A program made the translations under genes and the position numbers. From NCBI GenBank assembly GCA_020073365.1, contig JAIQFL010000020.1, positions 1 to 53,847 of the forward strand: 53,847 nt of DNA, in the 5' to 3' direction. The stretch's first letter is position 1. Each line of letters opens with the position of its first letter. Source of the stretch: Terriglobia bacterium (lineage in GTDB: Bacteria > Acidobacteriota > Terriglobia > Bryobacterales > Bryobacteraceae). The notes beneath the pieces are model-generated. The model saw nothing but the letters and a program-made list of their open reading frames with translations, was not told the origin of the DNA and made no database searches. Shown piece by piece: positions 8,428 to 18,575 of the stretch.

Positions 8428-9000
8428 TCACCACGCGAACGGAATCAGCGCCTTCACCTCTCGCCGGTATTGCACGTACTGTGAGCCGAACTCCTCGATC
8501 ATGAAGCGCTCCTCCAGCACGGATTTGCGTTTGAATTCGAACACCAGGAGGACAAAAGCGATCAGGCACCTTACCTCGCCCACGGCCAGAGCGGTGCCGA
8601 GAAAGGCGAGCGACAGCCCCGAATAAATCGGATGGCGAACCACGGAATAGGGACCACTCCGCACCAGTTCGTGATCCTGTTTCAGGGTCACCGTTCCGCT
8701 CCAGTTCCGGCCGATGTAGAGGCGGGCCCAGATCGCCAATGCGGCGCCAGCGGCCGTGAGCGCGAACCCTGTCCAGCCGATGGTATCGGAATCCGGGACG
8801 AAACGCCAACGGAGGAAGCCTCGCCGGAAGAAGTCTTTGGATAGGAGAGTGAATGCCAGGACGAGCAGGCAGATGTGGACAATGAGACTGGCCGCGGGCT
8901 GGTGGCGGGCCGTCCGCTTGGTAATGAACGCGCCGATCAGCCAGACGAGACCAACCACAATCCAGGCGGCACGAATCCCTTGCTGAAAATCGAATGGCAT
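8428..9000 (-). CDS. Isoprenylcysteine carboxyl methyltransferase-like membrane protein
   Basis: A 190-residue protein with four to five membrane spans (for example AAWIVVGLVWLIGAFI and SLIVHICLLVLAFTLL) and the ICMT/PEMT C-terminal signature: LVRSGPYSVVRHPIYSG followed by FEFKRKSVLEERFMIEEFG and YVQYRREVKALIPF. Proteins of this type use S-adenosylmethionine to methylate lipids or small hydrophobic substrates; the bacterial substrates are mostly unknown. The ATG at 9000 is chosen because GAGGGAC stands just before it. It lies 57 bases downstream of the Hsp70-DUF3731 gene on the same strand, with a palindrome between, so co-transcription is possible. A second ICMT-like gene lies at 36974. Confidence 0.82.
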   Translation of the reverse strand: MPFDFQQGIRAAWIVVGLVWLIGAFITKRTARHQPAASLIVHICLLVLAFTLLSKDFFRRGFLRWRFVPDSDTIGWTGFALTAAGAALAIWARLYIGRNWSGTVTLKQDHELVRSGPYSVVRHPIYSGLSLAFLGTALAVGEVRCLIAFVLLVFEFKRKSVLEERFMIEEFGSQYVQYRREVKALIPFAW

Positions 9001-9036
9001 CAGTCCCTCGGTCCCGTATGCGGAACACACTGAAAC

Positions 9037-9060
9037 ACACAGACCAGGAGGTCCGTGTTA
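9037..9060. repeat. Palindromic element, copy 2
   Basis: A single 22-bp hairpin unit (plus strand ACACAGACC, AGGA, GGTCCGTGT) of the same family as the copies at 5190, 15034 and 32481. On the minus strand its first bases are the TAA stop of the Hsp70 gene. Confidence 0.65.
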
Positions 9061-11700
9061 CTCGGCCAGTACCAGGCCGGACGGCAGTTCCTCTCCGAAG
9101 ATGCGGCCCAGCGTCCGGTCATCCTCTTCTTCCCCTTCCAGCACCGCCAGCAACCGGTCGGCATGCGGCATGGCTTGGAGCTTGCTCTTGACGCTGACGC
9201 GCGTGGCGGGCGGCAGGTCGCGGGTGGGGTCTTCGGTGCGGCGGGCCATGCCGGCGAGGGCGTCACCGGCGGTCGGGATTTTCAGGAGCGTCTCCACCCA
9301 GCGGGCCACGGTGGCGGGTGGAACGACCAGGTTGATCGGCCCGTAGAACAGCTTGCGCGCGCCCAGGCGCAATAGGCACCAGAGCTCGCTCTCCTTGAAA
9401 TCGCCGGCCTTCACGCGCTTGATCAGGGCTTCGCCCAGCTCCGTCTTGGTGCCGATGGGGAGCAACTCCAGGCTGGCGGCGCTCCGCCACATTTCGCGCA
9501 GCAGCCCGGGGTTGATGCGCTGCGGCTTCTTATTGCCTCGCGGCAGCAGGAAGCCCGAGAGCCGCTGATAGATGTCGGTCTGCTGGTTGCGGTTCTGGCC
9601 GCCGGCCAGGCGGCCCCAGAAGATCCACCAGTCGATTTCGCACTGCACCTGGTTGCCGTAGGTGATGCCGCCGGAGTAGACCCGGCGCGCCTGCTCGATC
9701 CGAAAATCGTCGCCGGGATAGCCGAAGCCGGGGCGCAGGCAGAAGCCGCAGAGATTCAGCCAGCGGGCTTCGTACGCAGGACTCTTCTTGCGACCGTCGG
9801 CGGCCGCCAGGAACGCGTCCGCCATCTGGCGGATCGCGGAGAGCGGCCAACTGTTCTTCCCTAGGCCCATCGTCTGTTCCAGCTTCGCCGGAACCTCCTC
9901 CGGCGGAATCGGCGATTTCGCCGTGGGGGAGAACACCGACTCGATCAGCCCCAGCGAGTTCTTGAGCGCCTGGTCGCTGACCACCGCGGCGGCTTTGCGC
10001 TCCACGGGCTGCGCGGCGGCCTGCTTGCGAAGCTCGAACTGCAGGTTCCACCGGTTCTCGCTGATCTTGGATTCGCACCAGGTTTCGAGTGTGCCGAGTT
10101 CGGTCAGCCGCGCCCCCAGCTTGACCGGGATCAATCGCTCCTCGGCCTTCTTGCCGAAGCGAATTACGGCATTCAGCGGCGCGTGCCTGTGAAGCTCCGG
10201 ATCGTCCGCAGCGAATTCGATCAGGTTGCCCAGTTGGTCGTCGGTGCGGGTCAGCGAGCTGTACAGGCGGAAGGAGACGGGGCGATTGGCCACCAGTTGC
10301 AGCGCGTCATTATCGATCTCGAGGGCCGCGCCCTCCTCGGCCCCGCGCGGCACCAGGCACACCGCGGGGAACTTTCCTTCGCGCGGCTCGCCGAGGGCGA
10401 TGTAGTAGGTCCGCGGAAGGCCTCCGCGCACCAGCACGCCGCTGCCGGTGGAGCGGACGTAGGAATAGTAAGCCGCGCCGCGAGCCACGGCGAGGTCCAG
10501 CTCGGTATTCTCGAGGATCTCCGGCCGGCGGTCATACCAGCGGCCCACGACGTCGGCCACGCGGTCGCGGAGGATTTCGGGAATGAAGAATCCGCCGTTA
10601 AACAGGATGGCGTCGGGTATCTGCCCGGTCGGTTCCAGGAACGCGTTCAGGTGGCGCGTCACGGCGGGATCGGAGACGTAGGGCAGCCCCAGTTCGCGGA
10701 AGAGGCTGCGCTTTTCATCCTTGGGCGCTTCGCCACGCGCAGTGAACGGCAGGAAGCCTTCGAGCGCCAGTTCCAACGCTTCCTCGCGCAGGATTTCGCT
10801 CTTGAGCGACTTCCCGATGAGCGCGGAGCCCGACCCCACTACCGTGATCTCGACGCCCTTCAGGTTGGGATCGTTGAGCAGCTTCTCCTTGGCCGCGGTA
10901 CACTGGCGGCGCAGGCCGGAGCGCTGGCGGATGGAGAGCGGCACTCCCAGTTTGGTCTCCACCAGCCAGGCGAGGGTAAGATCCAGGTTGTCACCGCCCA
11001 ACAACAAGTGCTTTCCCACGGCGGTGCGCGTGAAGTTCACCAGATCGCCCTCGCGGGAAACGCGGATGAGGCTGAAGTCGCTGGTGCCGCCGCCCACGTC
11101 GCAGATCAACACGATCTGGCCATCGAACAGCTTCTTGCGTGACTGCGCCAGGTTATTGGCGATCCAGGAATAGAATGCCGCCGCTGGTTCCTCGAGGAGC
11201 GTGAGGCGTTGGAGGCCGGCGTCACGCGCGGCCATTACCGTGAGCTCGCGGGCCTCTTCGTCGAACGAGGCGGGCACCGTCAGGACGATATCCTGTTCGG
11301 CCAGCGGGATGCCCTTGGCTTTGTCCCATTCCTCGCGGAATTTCGCGATGAACCGCGCCGACACCTCCACGGGCGAGAGCACGCGGCCGGTCTCCTGCGA
11401 GTCCCAAGGGAGAATCTTCGCGGTGCGATCCACGTCGGGATTGGAGAGCCAGGATTTGGCCGAGTGCACCAGCCGGGTGGGGATGATGGCGCCCTGTTCG
11501 CGCGCGTAGAGGCCCACGGGCTGCCCGTCTTCCAGGAACAGGAACGAGGGCAGCGTCCGGCGGGGCTCGGCGCGTCCCGCGGCGATGAGCTGGGTCGTCT
11601 CGAAGATATGGAGCGGGGGGAAATCGCGATCCTCGGCTTCGCGCTCGTCGATGTAAGCCATGGCGGAGTTAGTGGTGCCGAGGTCGATGCCGATCTTCAT
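9058..11700 (-). CDS. Hsp70-family protein with C-terminal DUF3731 extension
   Basis: An 880-residue DnaK relative. The ATPase domain shows the phosphate-1 loop IGIDLGTTNSAMAY, the phosphate-2 loop LICDVGGGTSDFSLIRV and the adenosine motif AILFNGGFFIPE, all expected for an active nucleotide-binding domain. AKSWLSNPDVDRTAKILPW marks the bacterial subgroup distinct from classical DnaK. The C-terminal 280 residues (from about 590) lack a normal substrate-binding domain and resemble the DUF3731 region that accompanies this subgroup. The first 580 residues align along their length with the 609-residue Hsp70 at 16746. The ATG at 11700 has GGAAGAAG in front. It follows argR by 197 bases. Clients are unknown. 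Confidence 0.85.
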   Translation of the reverse strand: MKIGIDLGTTNSAMAYIDEREAEDRDFPPLHIFETTQLIAAGRAEPRRTLPSFLFLEDGQPVGLYAREQGAIIPTRLVHSAKSWLSNPDVDRTAKILPWDSQETGRVLSPVEVSARFIAKFREEWDKAKGIPLAEQDIVLTVPASFDEEARELTVMAARDAGLQRLTLLEEPAAAFYSWIANNLAQSRKKLFDGQIVLICDVGGGTSDFSLIRVSREGDLVNFTRTAVGKHLLLGGDNLDLTLAWLVETKLGVPLSIRQRSGLRRQCTAAKEKLLNDPNLKGVEITVVGSGSALIGKSLKSEILREEALELALEGFLPFTARGEAPKDEKRSLFRELGLPYVSDPAVTRHLNAFLEPTGQIPDAILFNGGFFIPEILRDRVADVVGRWYDRRPEILENTELDLAVARGAAYYSYVRSTGSGVLVRGGLPRTYYIALGEPREGKFPAVCLVPRGAEEGAALEIDNDALQLVANRPVSFRLYSSLTRTDDQLGNLIEFAADDPELHRHAPLNAVIRFGKKAEERLIPVKLGARLTELGTLETWCESKISENRWNLQFELRKQAAAQPVERKAAAVVSDQALKNSLGLIESVFSPTAKSPIPPEEVPAKLEQTMGLGKNSWPLSAIRQMADAFLAAADGRKKSPAYEARWLNLCGFCLRPGFGYPGDDFRIEQARRVYSGGITYGNQVQCEIDWWIFWGRLAGGQNRNQQTDIYQRLSGFLLPRGNKKPQRINPGLLREMWRSAASLELLPIGTKTELGEALIKRVKAGDFKESELWCLLRLGARKLFYGPINLVVPPATVARWVETLLKIPTAGDALAGMARRTEDPTRDLPPATRVSVKSKLQAMPHADRLLAVLEGEEEDDRTLGRIFGEELPSGLVLAE

Positions 11701-11897
11701 ACTTCTTCCAGCTTACGTGAGGTGGGACGGTGGTGGAACCGATTGATGAGGTAGATGGGCAAACAAGACTGAGGCGCGCCACAACTCCAGGCTCAAACCT
11801 TGGTGCAACGGGATGGGTGCGGCCGGAAAACCATACTGCTGAACGCCGGTGCGAATACCGAACTGGCAGGCCAGAAGGCCCGCCCCACGGGGCCCGC

Positions 11898-12335
11898 TCA
11901 TCCCCGATCCAGCAAGTCCAGCAATCTCTCCTGTACCGCTTCCGCCGTCGGTCCATCGGTCGTGATCACCAGGATCGTATCGTCCCCCGCAATGGTACCG
12001 ATCACTTGCGGCCACCCTTCGTTGTCCAGCGCTACCGCCACCGAGTTGGCGTGGCCGGGCGACGTCTTCAGTATCACCAGGTTCTGCGCGCGCAAGACAT
12101 CCTTCAGAAATTCCGCCGCCAGCATGGAAAACTCGGGACCGGTCTCCTCCGGCGCCATCTCCTGGTAACCATCGCGCGTCTTCACCAGGCGCAGGTCGCG
12201 AATGTCGCGCGAAAGCGTCACCTGCGTGGCAGCGATCCCCAACGCTCCCAACTCGTGCGCCAGTTCCTCCTGAGTGGAAATCCGCTTGCCGCGAATCAGC
12301 TTCAGGATCTGGCCCTGCCGGTAGGTTTTGGTCAT
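11898..12335 (-). CDS. argR: Arginine repressor ArgR
   Basis: A 145-residue ArgR/AhrC protein. The N-terminal winged helix (1-70) includes ISTQEELAHELGALGI and VTLSRDIRDLRLVK. The C-terminal domain carries VIGTIAGDDTILVITTD, the GTxAGDDT loop that binds arginine and drives hexamer formation. It senses arginine and represses biosynthetic genes through ARG boxes, two of which lie before argF at the head of this operon, so autoregulation is likely. The start ATG overlaps the argH stop (ATGA), indicating coupled translation. ArgR as the last gene of its own biosynthetic operon is an economical feedback arrangement. Confidence 0.95.
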   Translation of the reverse strand: MTKTYRQGQILKLIRGKRISTQEELAHELGALGIAATQVTLSRDIRDLRLVKTRDGYQEMAPEETGPEFSMLAAEFLKDVLRAQNLVILKTSPGHANSVAVALDNEGWPQVIGTIAGDDTILVITTDGPTAEAVQERLLDLLDRG

Positions 12336-13714
12336 GACATCATCCTTTCGAGGCGCTCTTTCGCGGCAATCCGCGCGGCGGCGACGGCCTCCGGTCCGGT
12401 TCCGCCAGGCACCTCGCGGGACTCCATGCCACGCCTGGGATCCAGGAGCGCAACCATCTCGCCCGTGAACTCCGGCGCGAATCGCCGCATCTCCTCGGGC
12501 GTCCAGTCCGCCGGCTTCTTGCCGCCGCGCACGCTCTCGAGCACGAACCGGCCCACAATCTGGTGTGCCTGGTGGAACGGCGTGCCGGCCCTCGCCAGCG
12601 CCTCGGCGAGGTCGGTCGCCACCACCCAGCTCTCCTCCGCGGCAGCCGCGGGCCGGGCCGGATGCAACTTCACGGACTCGACCACCACGCGCACCATCTC
12701 GAGGCACCCGCTCAACTGATCGGCGGCCTCGAACAGGGGTACCTTGTCCTCCTGCATATCGCGATTGTAGGTCATAGGCAGGCCCTTCATCGAAACCATG
12801 AGGGACGTCAGGCCGCCCATCACGCGCCCGGTCTTCCCGCGGATCAGTTCCAGCGAATCCGGATTCTTCTTCTGCGGCATCAGGCTGGACCCGCTGGTGA
12901 CGCCGTCGCCCAACTCCATCCAGCCAAACTCTTCGCTGGAATAGAGGATCCAGTCCTCGGCGAGGCGGCTCAGGTGGAGCATCGTGACGCTGGCGGCATA
13001 CAGGAAATCCAGGGCGAAATCGCGGTCACCCGAAACATCCATGCTGTTGCGCGTGATGCCCTCGAAGCCCAGATCCTGCGCGATGGCTTCGCGGTCGAAG
13101 GGGAAGCCACTCCCGGCCAGCGCGCCGGAACCGAGCGGCAGTATGTTGGCGCGCCGGCGCGCCTCGCCGAACCGCTCCCAATCCCGCGAGAACATTTCGA
13201 AATACGCCAGCAGGTAGTGGGGCCACAATACGGCCTGCGCGCGGCGCATGTGCGTATATCCCGGGATCACGGCATCGGGATACGCGGCGGCCAGGCGAAG
13301 CAGCGCGCCCATCACCCCGCAGAGCAGCCTGCGCACACGGTCGCACTCCTCGCGCAGCCACAAACGGGTGTCCAGCGAAACCTGCTCGTTGCGGCTACGG
13401 CCCGTGTGGATCTTGTCGGCCACCGCTCCGGCGCATTCCTTCAGTTTGCGGATCACCAGCGTGTGAACGTCTTCGTCCGTGGCGCCCTCATAGAACGCCG
13501 CGCCCGCCGCCTCTGTGCGAATCTGGTCGAACGCCGCCACGATCTGCGCGCACTCGTCCGCCGTCAGAATGCCGACCCGTTCCAGGGCGCGCGCGAAGGC
13601 TTGCGATCCGCGAATATCCGCGTCGATAAGCCGCCGGTCAAAATCGAGCGATCCCGAAAACCGCTCGAACACCTCGGACGGGCCGGTTTCAAAGCGCCCC
13701 CCCCAGAGTTTCAT
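12332..13714 (-). CDS. argH: Argininosuccinate lyase
   Basis: A 460-residue enzyme of the fumarase/aspartase superfamily that splits argininosuccinate into arginine and fumarate, the last step of arginine synthesis. The signature GSSLMPQKKNPDSLELIRGK, which carries the mobile catalytic serine loop, is intact. TGRSRNEQVSLDTRLWLR, and PGYTHMRRAQAVLWPHYLLA with the catalytic His, are also present. The start is set at MKLWGGRF, the normal N-terminus of the family; the open frame continues upstream without homology. It lies third in argF-argG-argH-argR, 85 bases after argG, and that gap holds an inverted repeat. Confidence 0.96.
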   Translation of the reverse strand: MKLWGGRFETGPSEVFERFSGSLDFDRRLIDADIRGSQAFARALERVGILTADECAQIVAAFDQIRTEAAGAAFYEGATDEDVHTLVIRKLKECAGAVADKIHTGRSRNEQVSLDTRLWLREECDRVRRLLCGVMGALLRLAAAYPDAVIPGYTHMRRAQAVLWPHYLLAYFEMFSRDWERFGEARRRANILPLGSGALAGSGFPFDREAIAQDLGFEGITRNSMDVSGDRDFALDFLYAASVTMLHLSRLAEDWILYSSEEFGWMELGDGVTSGSSLMPQKKNPDSLELIRGKTGRVMGGLTSLMVSMKGLPMTYNRDMQEDKVPLFEAADQLSGCLEMVRVVVESVKLHPARPAAAAEESWVVATDLAEALARAGTPFHQAHQIVGRFVLESVRGGKKPADWTPEEMRRFAPEFTGEMVALLDPRRGMESREVPGGTGPEAVAAARIAAKERLERMMS

Positions 13715-13741
13715 AACGGCCCGCCGGTGGAAGAAGGCCGA

Positions 13742-13778
13742 TTGCCAACTGCCCGGAGGGCGCCCAGCGGGTTGGCAA
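13742..13778. repeat. Inverted repeat between argG and argH
   Basis: Arms TTGCCAAC (13742-13749) and GTTGGCAA (13771-13778) enclose a GC-rich centre that can also pair. It lies in the 85-base gap between argG and argH and could tune relative expression, or be a dispersed repeat. Confidence 0.5.
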
Positions 13779-13799
13779 CCTGCCCCACACAAGTGAGTT

Positions 13800-15023
<1,224 letters not shown>

Positions 15024-15033
15024 AAGGTTTGTG

Positions 15034-15055
15034 ACACAGGCGTCCTTGCCTGTGT
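15034..15055. repeat. Palindromic element, copy 3
   Basis: A single 22-bp hairpin (ACACAGGCG, TCCT, TGCCTGTGT) related to the copies at 5190, 9037 and 32481. It sits 5 bases after the argF stop codon and 10 bases before the argG start, read on the minus strand. Confidence 0.7.
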
Positions 15056-15060
15056 TGGTC

Positions 15061-16005
15061 TTACATTAGCATCATCATCAGCAGCGCCTTCTGGGCGTGC
15101 AGCCGGTTCTCCGCCTGGTGGAACACCGCGGAGCGCTCGTTTTCCATGATGGAGTCGGTGGTCTCTTCCCCGCGCTTAGCCGGCAGGCAATGCATGAAGA
15201 TGGCGTCCGGCCGCGCCAACCGGAACAGCTCGTCGTTCACTTGATACCCGTGGAAGTCCTTCCTCCGCTGGACGGCTTCCTGCTCCTGCCCCATGCTGGC
15301 CCAAACATCGGTGTACACCGCGTGGGCGCCATCCAGCGCCGCGGCCGTGTCGTGCGTGATGACGAGCGACGCGCCCGAGACTGCCGACAGTCCTTCGGCC
15401 TGCGTCACCACATCCGGGTTGGGCAGGTACCCTTGCGGACAGCCCAACGCGAAATCCATGCCCAGCCGCAGCGCCGTGAGCATCAGCGACTGCGCCACAT
15501 TGTTGCCATCCCCGATGAACGTCAGCTTGAGCCCGCTCAACTTGCCAAAGTGTTCACGGATGGTCTGGACATCGGCGAGCGCCTGGCAAGGATGATAGGC
15601 ATCGCTCAAGGCGTTGATGACCGGAACCGAGGACCACTGCGCCAGGTCTTCCACGGTGTTCTGCGAAAACACGCGGGCCACGATTCCGTTCACCCAACGG
15701 TCCAGATTGCGGGCGACATCCTTCAGCGGCTCGCGGACACCGATCGGACCTTCGATGAACACCGAATCGCCCCCCAATTGCCGGATCGCCAATTCGAACG
15801 TCAGCTTGGTCCGCAGCGAGGGCTTTTCGAAGAGCAGCGCGATGGACCTGCCATCCAGCGCATGCCCATAGTCCCGGGGCGATTGCTTGACCTCGCCCGC
15901 CAGGTCCAGCAGATACACCAGTTCATCATTGGTGAGATCGAGATCGCGAAGAAGATCGTTCCCGGAAATCTTGAGGATCTGGTTCGGAGTCACGATGGGC
16001 GCCAT
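15061..16005 (-). CDS. argF: Ornithine carbamoyltransferase
   Basis: A 314-residue enzyme making citrulline from ornithine and carbamoyl phosphate. The carbamoyl-phosphate loop reads FEKPSLRTKLTFE, where most homologues have STRTR; SLRT variants are known among relatives. HPCQALAD binds carbamoyl phosphate. DVWASMGQE is the DxxxSMG ornithine loop, which argues for ornithine rather than N-acetylornithine as substrate. HCLPAKRGEE carries the catalytic Cys. The C-terminus is an unusual run of Met and Leu (ALLMMMLM). It is the first gene of argFGHR and is preceded by two ARG boxes 15-48 bases upstream of the ATG. Confidence 0.95.
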   Translation of the reverse strand: MAPIVTPNQILKISGNDLLRDLDLTNDELVYLLDLAGEVKQSPRDYGHALDGRSIALLFEKPSLRTKLTFELAIRQLGGDSVFIEGPIGVREPLKDVARNLDRWVNGIVARVFSQNTVEDLAQWSSVPVINALSDAYHPCQALADVQTIREHFGKLSGLKLTFIGDGNNVAQSLMLTALRLGMDFALGCPQGYLPNPDVVTQAEGLSAVSGASLVITHDTAAALDGAHAVYTDVWASMGQEQEAVQRRKDFHGYQVNDELFRLARPDAIFMHCLPAKRGEETTDSIMENERSAVFHQAENRLHAQKALLMMMLM

Positions 16006-16017
16006 GGCTTCGCCTTC

Positions 16018-16055
16018 TTTGAATGTTTATTCACTCATATGAATAATCACACATA
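16018..16055. promoter_or_regulatory. Tandem ARG boxes upstream of argF
   Basis: TGAATGTTTATTCA (16020-16033) fits the ArgR consensus core TGAAT-N4-ATTCA exactly. A weaker second core, TGAATAATCACACA (16040-16053), starts 20 bases further out. Paired boxes about one DNA turn multiple apart are the usual ArgR hexamer site. The near box lies only 14 bases from the argF start codon, so bound ArgR would cover the translation start region and probably the promoter. Confidence 0.8.
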
Positions 16056-16203
16056 AGGGGCCGTCGCGTCAACCATCGATGAGACGTGACCCGCGTGATC
16101 CGCTCGAAAGCGAGTCGTCTGCGGGCACGATTGCCGGCCGCGATGGCACACCCGGGAAAATGCCGGACTTTATCCGCTATCCTGAAGTATTGGAGCGACA
16201 CAT

Positions 16204-16740
16204 TTGAGCCGTATTTTTCTTGCATTCCGTTGTTTTTTCAATATCCTGTTCCAGGGAGCGCTGGCGCCTGAGGTCTTGACTTCCCTCAACCTGACCCGGC
16301 GCGAACCGGGGCCCGCAAAAACCGCGGCTGCGAAGCCGGTTGCAGCGCCGCCCGCGGTAAAGACCTCCGATGGAGCTCTTCAGATTCTCGGCATTTTGCA
16401 GCGCGATTCCCGCCTGGTGGACTTCCTCATGGAAGACATCACGTCCTACTCCGACGACCAGATCGGCGCGGCGGTCCGGGAGCTCCACGACCAGTGCCGC
16501 GATTCCATCGCCCGATATGTCACCCTGCAACCGGTCATCGACGGGGTGGAAGGGACCTTCGCCAAAGCGCCCTCCGCCGACCCGAATGTGATCAAATTCA
16601 TCGGGAACGTTCCAGCCACGCCACCCTCCGGCGGCACGCTTCGCCACAAGGGGTGGCGCGCGGCTAAAGTGGATCTTCCGGCCTTGTCCGCCAGGCAGGA
16701 TGCCGCCATCATCGCCCCGGCGGAAATCGAAATCGAGTAA
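16204..16740 (+). CDS. DUF2760-family protein
   Basis: A 178-residue protein starting at TTG with GGAG 8 bases upstream. The N-terminus MSRIFLAFRCFFNILFQG is amphipathic/hydrophobic and typical of DUF2760. A Pro/Ala-rich linker (residues 35-55) is followed by the conserved helical core ALQILGILQRDSRLVDFL, SYSDDQIGAAVRELHDQCRD and the final GTLRHKGWRAAKVDLP. The function is unknown. Genes of this family are commonly found beside Hsp70-type genes, as here, where the Hsp70 start follows by 5 bases. A role as a co-chaperone or regulator is inference from that linkage. Confidence 0.85.
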   Translation: MSRIFLAFRCFFNILFQGALAPEVLTSLNLTRREPGPAKTAAAKPVAAPPAVKTSDGALQILGILQRDSRLVDFLMEDITSYSDDQIGAAVRELHDQCRDSIARYVTLQPVIDGVEGTFAKAPSADPNVIKFIGNVPATPPSGGTLRHKGWRAAKVDLPALSARQDAAIIAPAEIEIE

Positions 16741-16745
16741 AAACG

Positions 16746-18575
16746 TTGCCACCCAGATACGTCATTGGAATCGATTTAGGCACCACCAACTCCGCGGTTG
16801 CCTATGCGGAAGTGAAGCCGGACGCCGACCCCTTCGCGCCGGCGAACGTGCAGTTGCTCGACATCCTGCAGCTCGACAACCCGGGCGAGGTCCGCGAGGA
16901 AGGACTGCTCCCTTCGTTTCTCTACCTGCCCGGCCCTTCCGATTTCCCCGCGGGGACGATCGCATTGCCTTGGGACGCCGGCCGCAGCTACGTGGTGGGG
17001 CGCCTCGCCCACAAGCGCGGCGTGGAAAACGCGGGCCGGCTGGTAGCCTCGGCGAAATCCTGGCTGTCGCATTCCGGCGTGGACCGCACCGCTCCCCTGT
17101 TGCCCTTCCGCGCACCGGAAGGCGTGGAGAAGGTTTCGCCGGTGGAAGCCACCCGGCGCTACCTGGAGCATCTCCGCCAGGCCTGGGACGCCAAAATGCC
17201 GGACGCGCTGTTCACGGGGCAGCAAGTGCTGGTCACCGTCCCGGCATCTTTCGACGCGGTGGCGCGCGAGCTCACACTGGAGGGCGCCAAACAGGCAGGT
17301 TATCAGAACATCACGCTGCTCGAAGAGCCGCAGGCCGCCTTCTACGCCTGGATTGAACGGCATCCCGACTGGCGTGAGCGCGTGCAGTTGGGCGATCTCA
17401 TCCTGGTGGTGGATATCGGCGGCGGCACCACGGATTTCACGCTCATCGCGGTCACCGAGCAGAACGGCGAACTGGCGCTGAACCGCGTGGCCGTGGGCGA
17501 GCACATCCTGCTGGGCGGCGATAACATCGATCTGGGCCTGGCGGGAGTGGTGGCGCAGCGCCTGGCCGAGAAGGGCACTCGCATCGACAGCCGCCAGCAC
17601 CAGCAACTGTGGGCCAATTGCCGGGTGGCCAAGGAGAAGCTGCTCGATCCGGAGTCCAAGGCCAAGGAGCACCCGGTGACGATCCTGGGCAAGGGCACGG
17701 GCCTGGTGGGTGGCACCATCAAGGCCACGCTGCTGCGCAGCGATATCGCGCAACTGCTGGGCGAGGGCTTTCTGCCGGCCGTCTCCAGCAATGAAATGCC
17801 CGCGCACCAGCGCCGTGTCGGTTTGCAGGAATTGGGTCTGCCCTATGCCGCCGACCCGGCCATCACGCGGCACATGGCTCGCTTTTTGCGGCAGCAGGCC
17901 GCCACCTCCGAGCAGGGCGTGGTGCGCCGCGGCCCCAGCGGTATCGCGTGCCCCACCCACGTTCTGTTCAACGGAGGCGTGCTCAATGCGGCCCTGGTTC
18001 GGGAGCGCATCCTGGCCACATTGAATTCCTGGCTCGGCGAAGAAGGCATGCCCGAGGTGAAGCCGCTGAGCGGTGAAGACCTGATGCACGCCGTTTCCAG
18101 GGGCGCCGCCTACTATGGCCTGGCACGCCACGGCCGTGGTGTCCGCATCCGCGGCGGCGTGCCCCGCACATATTACGTGGCCGTGGAAAGCGCCATGCCG
18201 TCGATCCCCGGCTTCCCCGCGCCGTTGAAGGCCGTGGCGGTGGTGCCGTTCGGCATGGAGGAAGGTACCGAGATCCGCATTCCGGGCCGGGAATTCGGAC
18301 TGATTGTCGGCCAGGCCGCCGAGTTCCGCTTCTTCACCTCGGCCGTCCGCAAGAACGATGAGCCCGGCGACCTGATCGAAGACTTCGGCGAGGAACTCCA
18401 GGAGCTCTCCCCCATGGAAGTGAGCTTCAGCACGGCCGAGAATTCATCGGAAGTAGTGCCCGTGTCGTTCGAGACCGTAGTCACTGAGACCGGTATGCTC
18501 CAGCTTTGGTGCGTGGCCCGCGACGGCCGCCGCTGGAAACTGGAGTTCAACGTGCGGGAACGGGTGCAGGGATAG
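16746..18575 (+). CDS. Hsp70-family protein (short form)
   Basis: A 609-residue DnaK relative translated from a TTG immediately after the DUF2760 stop codon. The ATPase motifs are intact: IGIDLGTTNSAVAYAE, LVVDIGGGTTDFTLIAV and HVLFNGGVLNAALV. AKSWLSHSGVDRTAPLLPF matches AKSWLSNPDVDRTAKILPW in the 880-residue Hsp70 at 9058, so the two are paralogues of one subgroup. The C-terminal 120 residues form a short beta-rich domain rather than the full DnaK substrate-binding domain with lid, and there is no DUF3731 extension. It probably acts with its paralogue and DUF2760 as one chaperone-like unit. No DnaJ or GrpE gene is nearby. Confidence 0.88.
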   Translation: MPPRYVIGIDLGTTNSAVAYAEVKPDADPFAPANVQLLDILQLDNPGEVREEGLLPSFLYLPGPSDFPAGTIALPWDAGRSYVVGRLAHKRGVENAGRLVASAKSWLSHSGVDRTAPLLPFRAPEGVEKVSPVEATRRYLEHLRQAWDAKMPDALFTGQQVLVTVPASFDAVARELTLEGAKQAGYQNITLLEEPQAAFYAWIERHPDWRERVQLGDLILVVDIGGGTTDFTLIAVTEQNGELALNRVAVGEHILLGGDNIDLGLAGVVAQRLAEKGTRIDSRQHQQLWANCRVAKEKLLDPESKAKEHPVTILGKGTGLVGGTIKATLLRSDIAQLLGEGFLPAVSSNEMPAHQRRVGLQELGLPYAADPAITRHMARFLRQQAATSEQGVVRRGPSGIACPTHVLFNGGVLNAALVRERILATLNSWLGEEGMPEVKPLSGEDLMHAVSRGAAYYGLARHGRGVRIRGGVPRTYYVAVESAMPSIPGFPAPLKAVAVVPFGMEEGTEIRIPGREFGLIVGQAAEFRFFTSAVRKNDEPGDLIEDFGEELQELSPMEVSFSTAENSSEVVPVSFETVVTETGMLQLWCVARDGRRWKLEFNVRERVQG

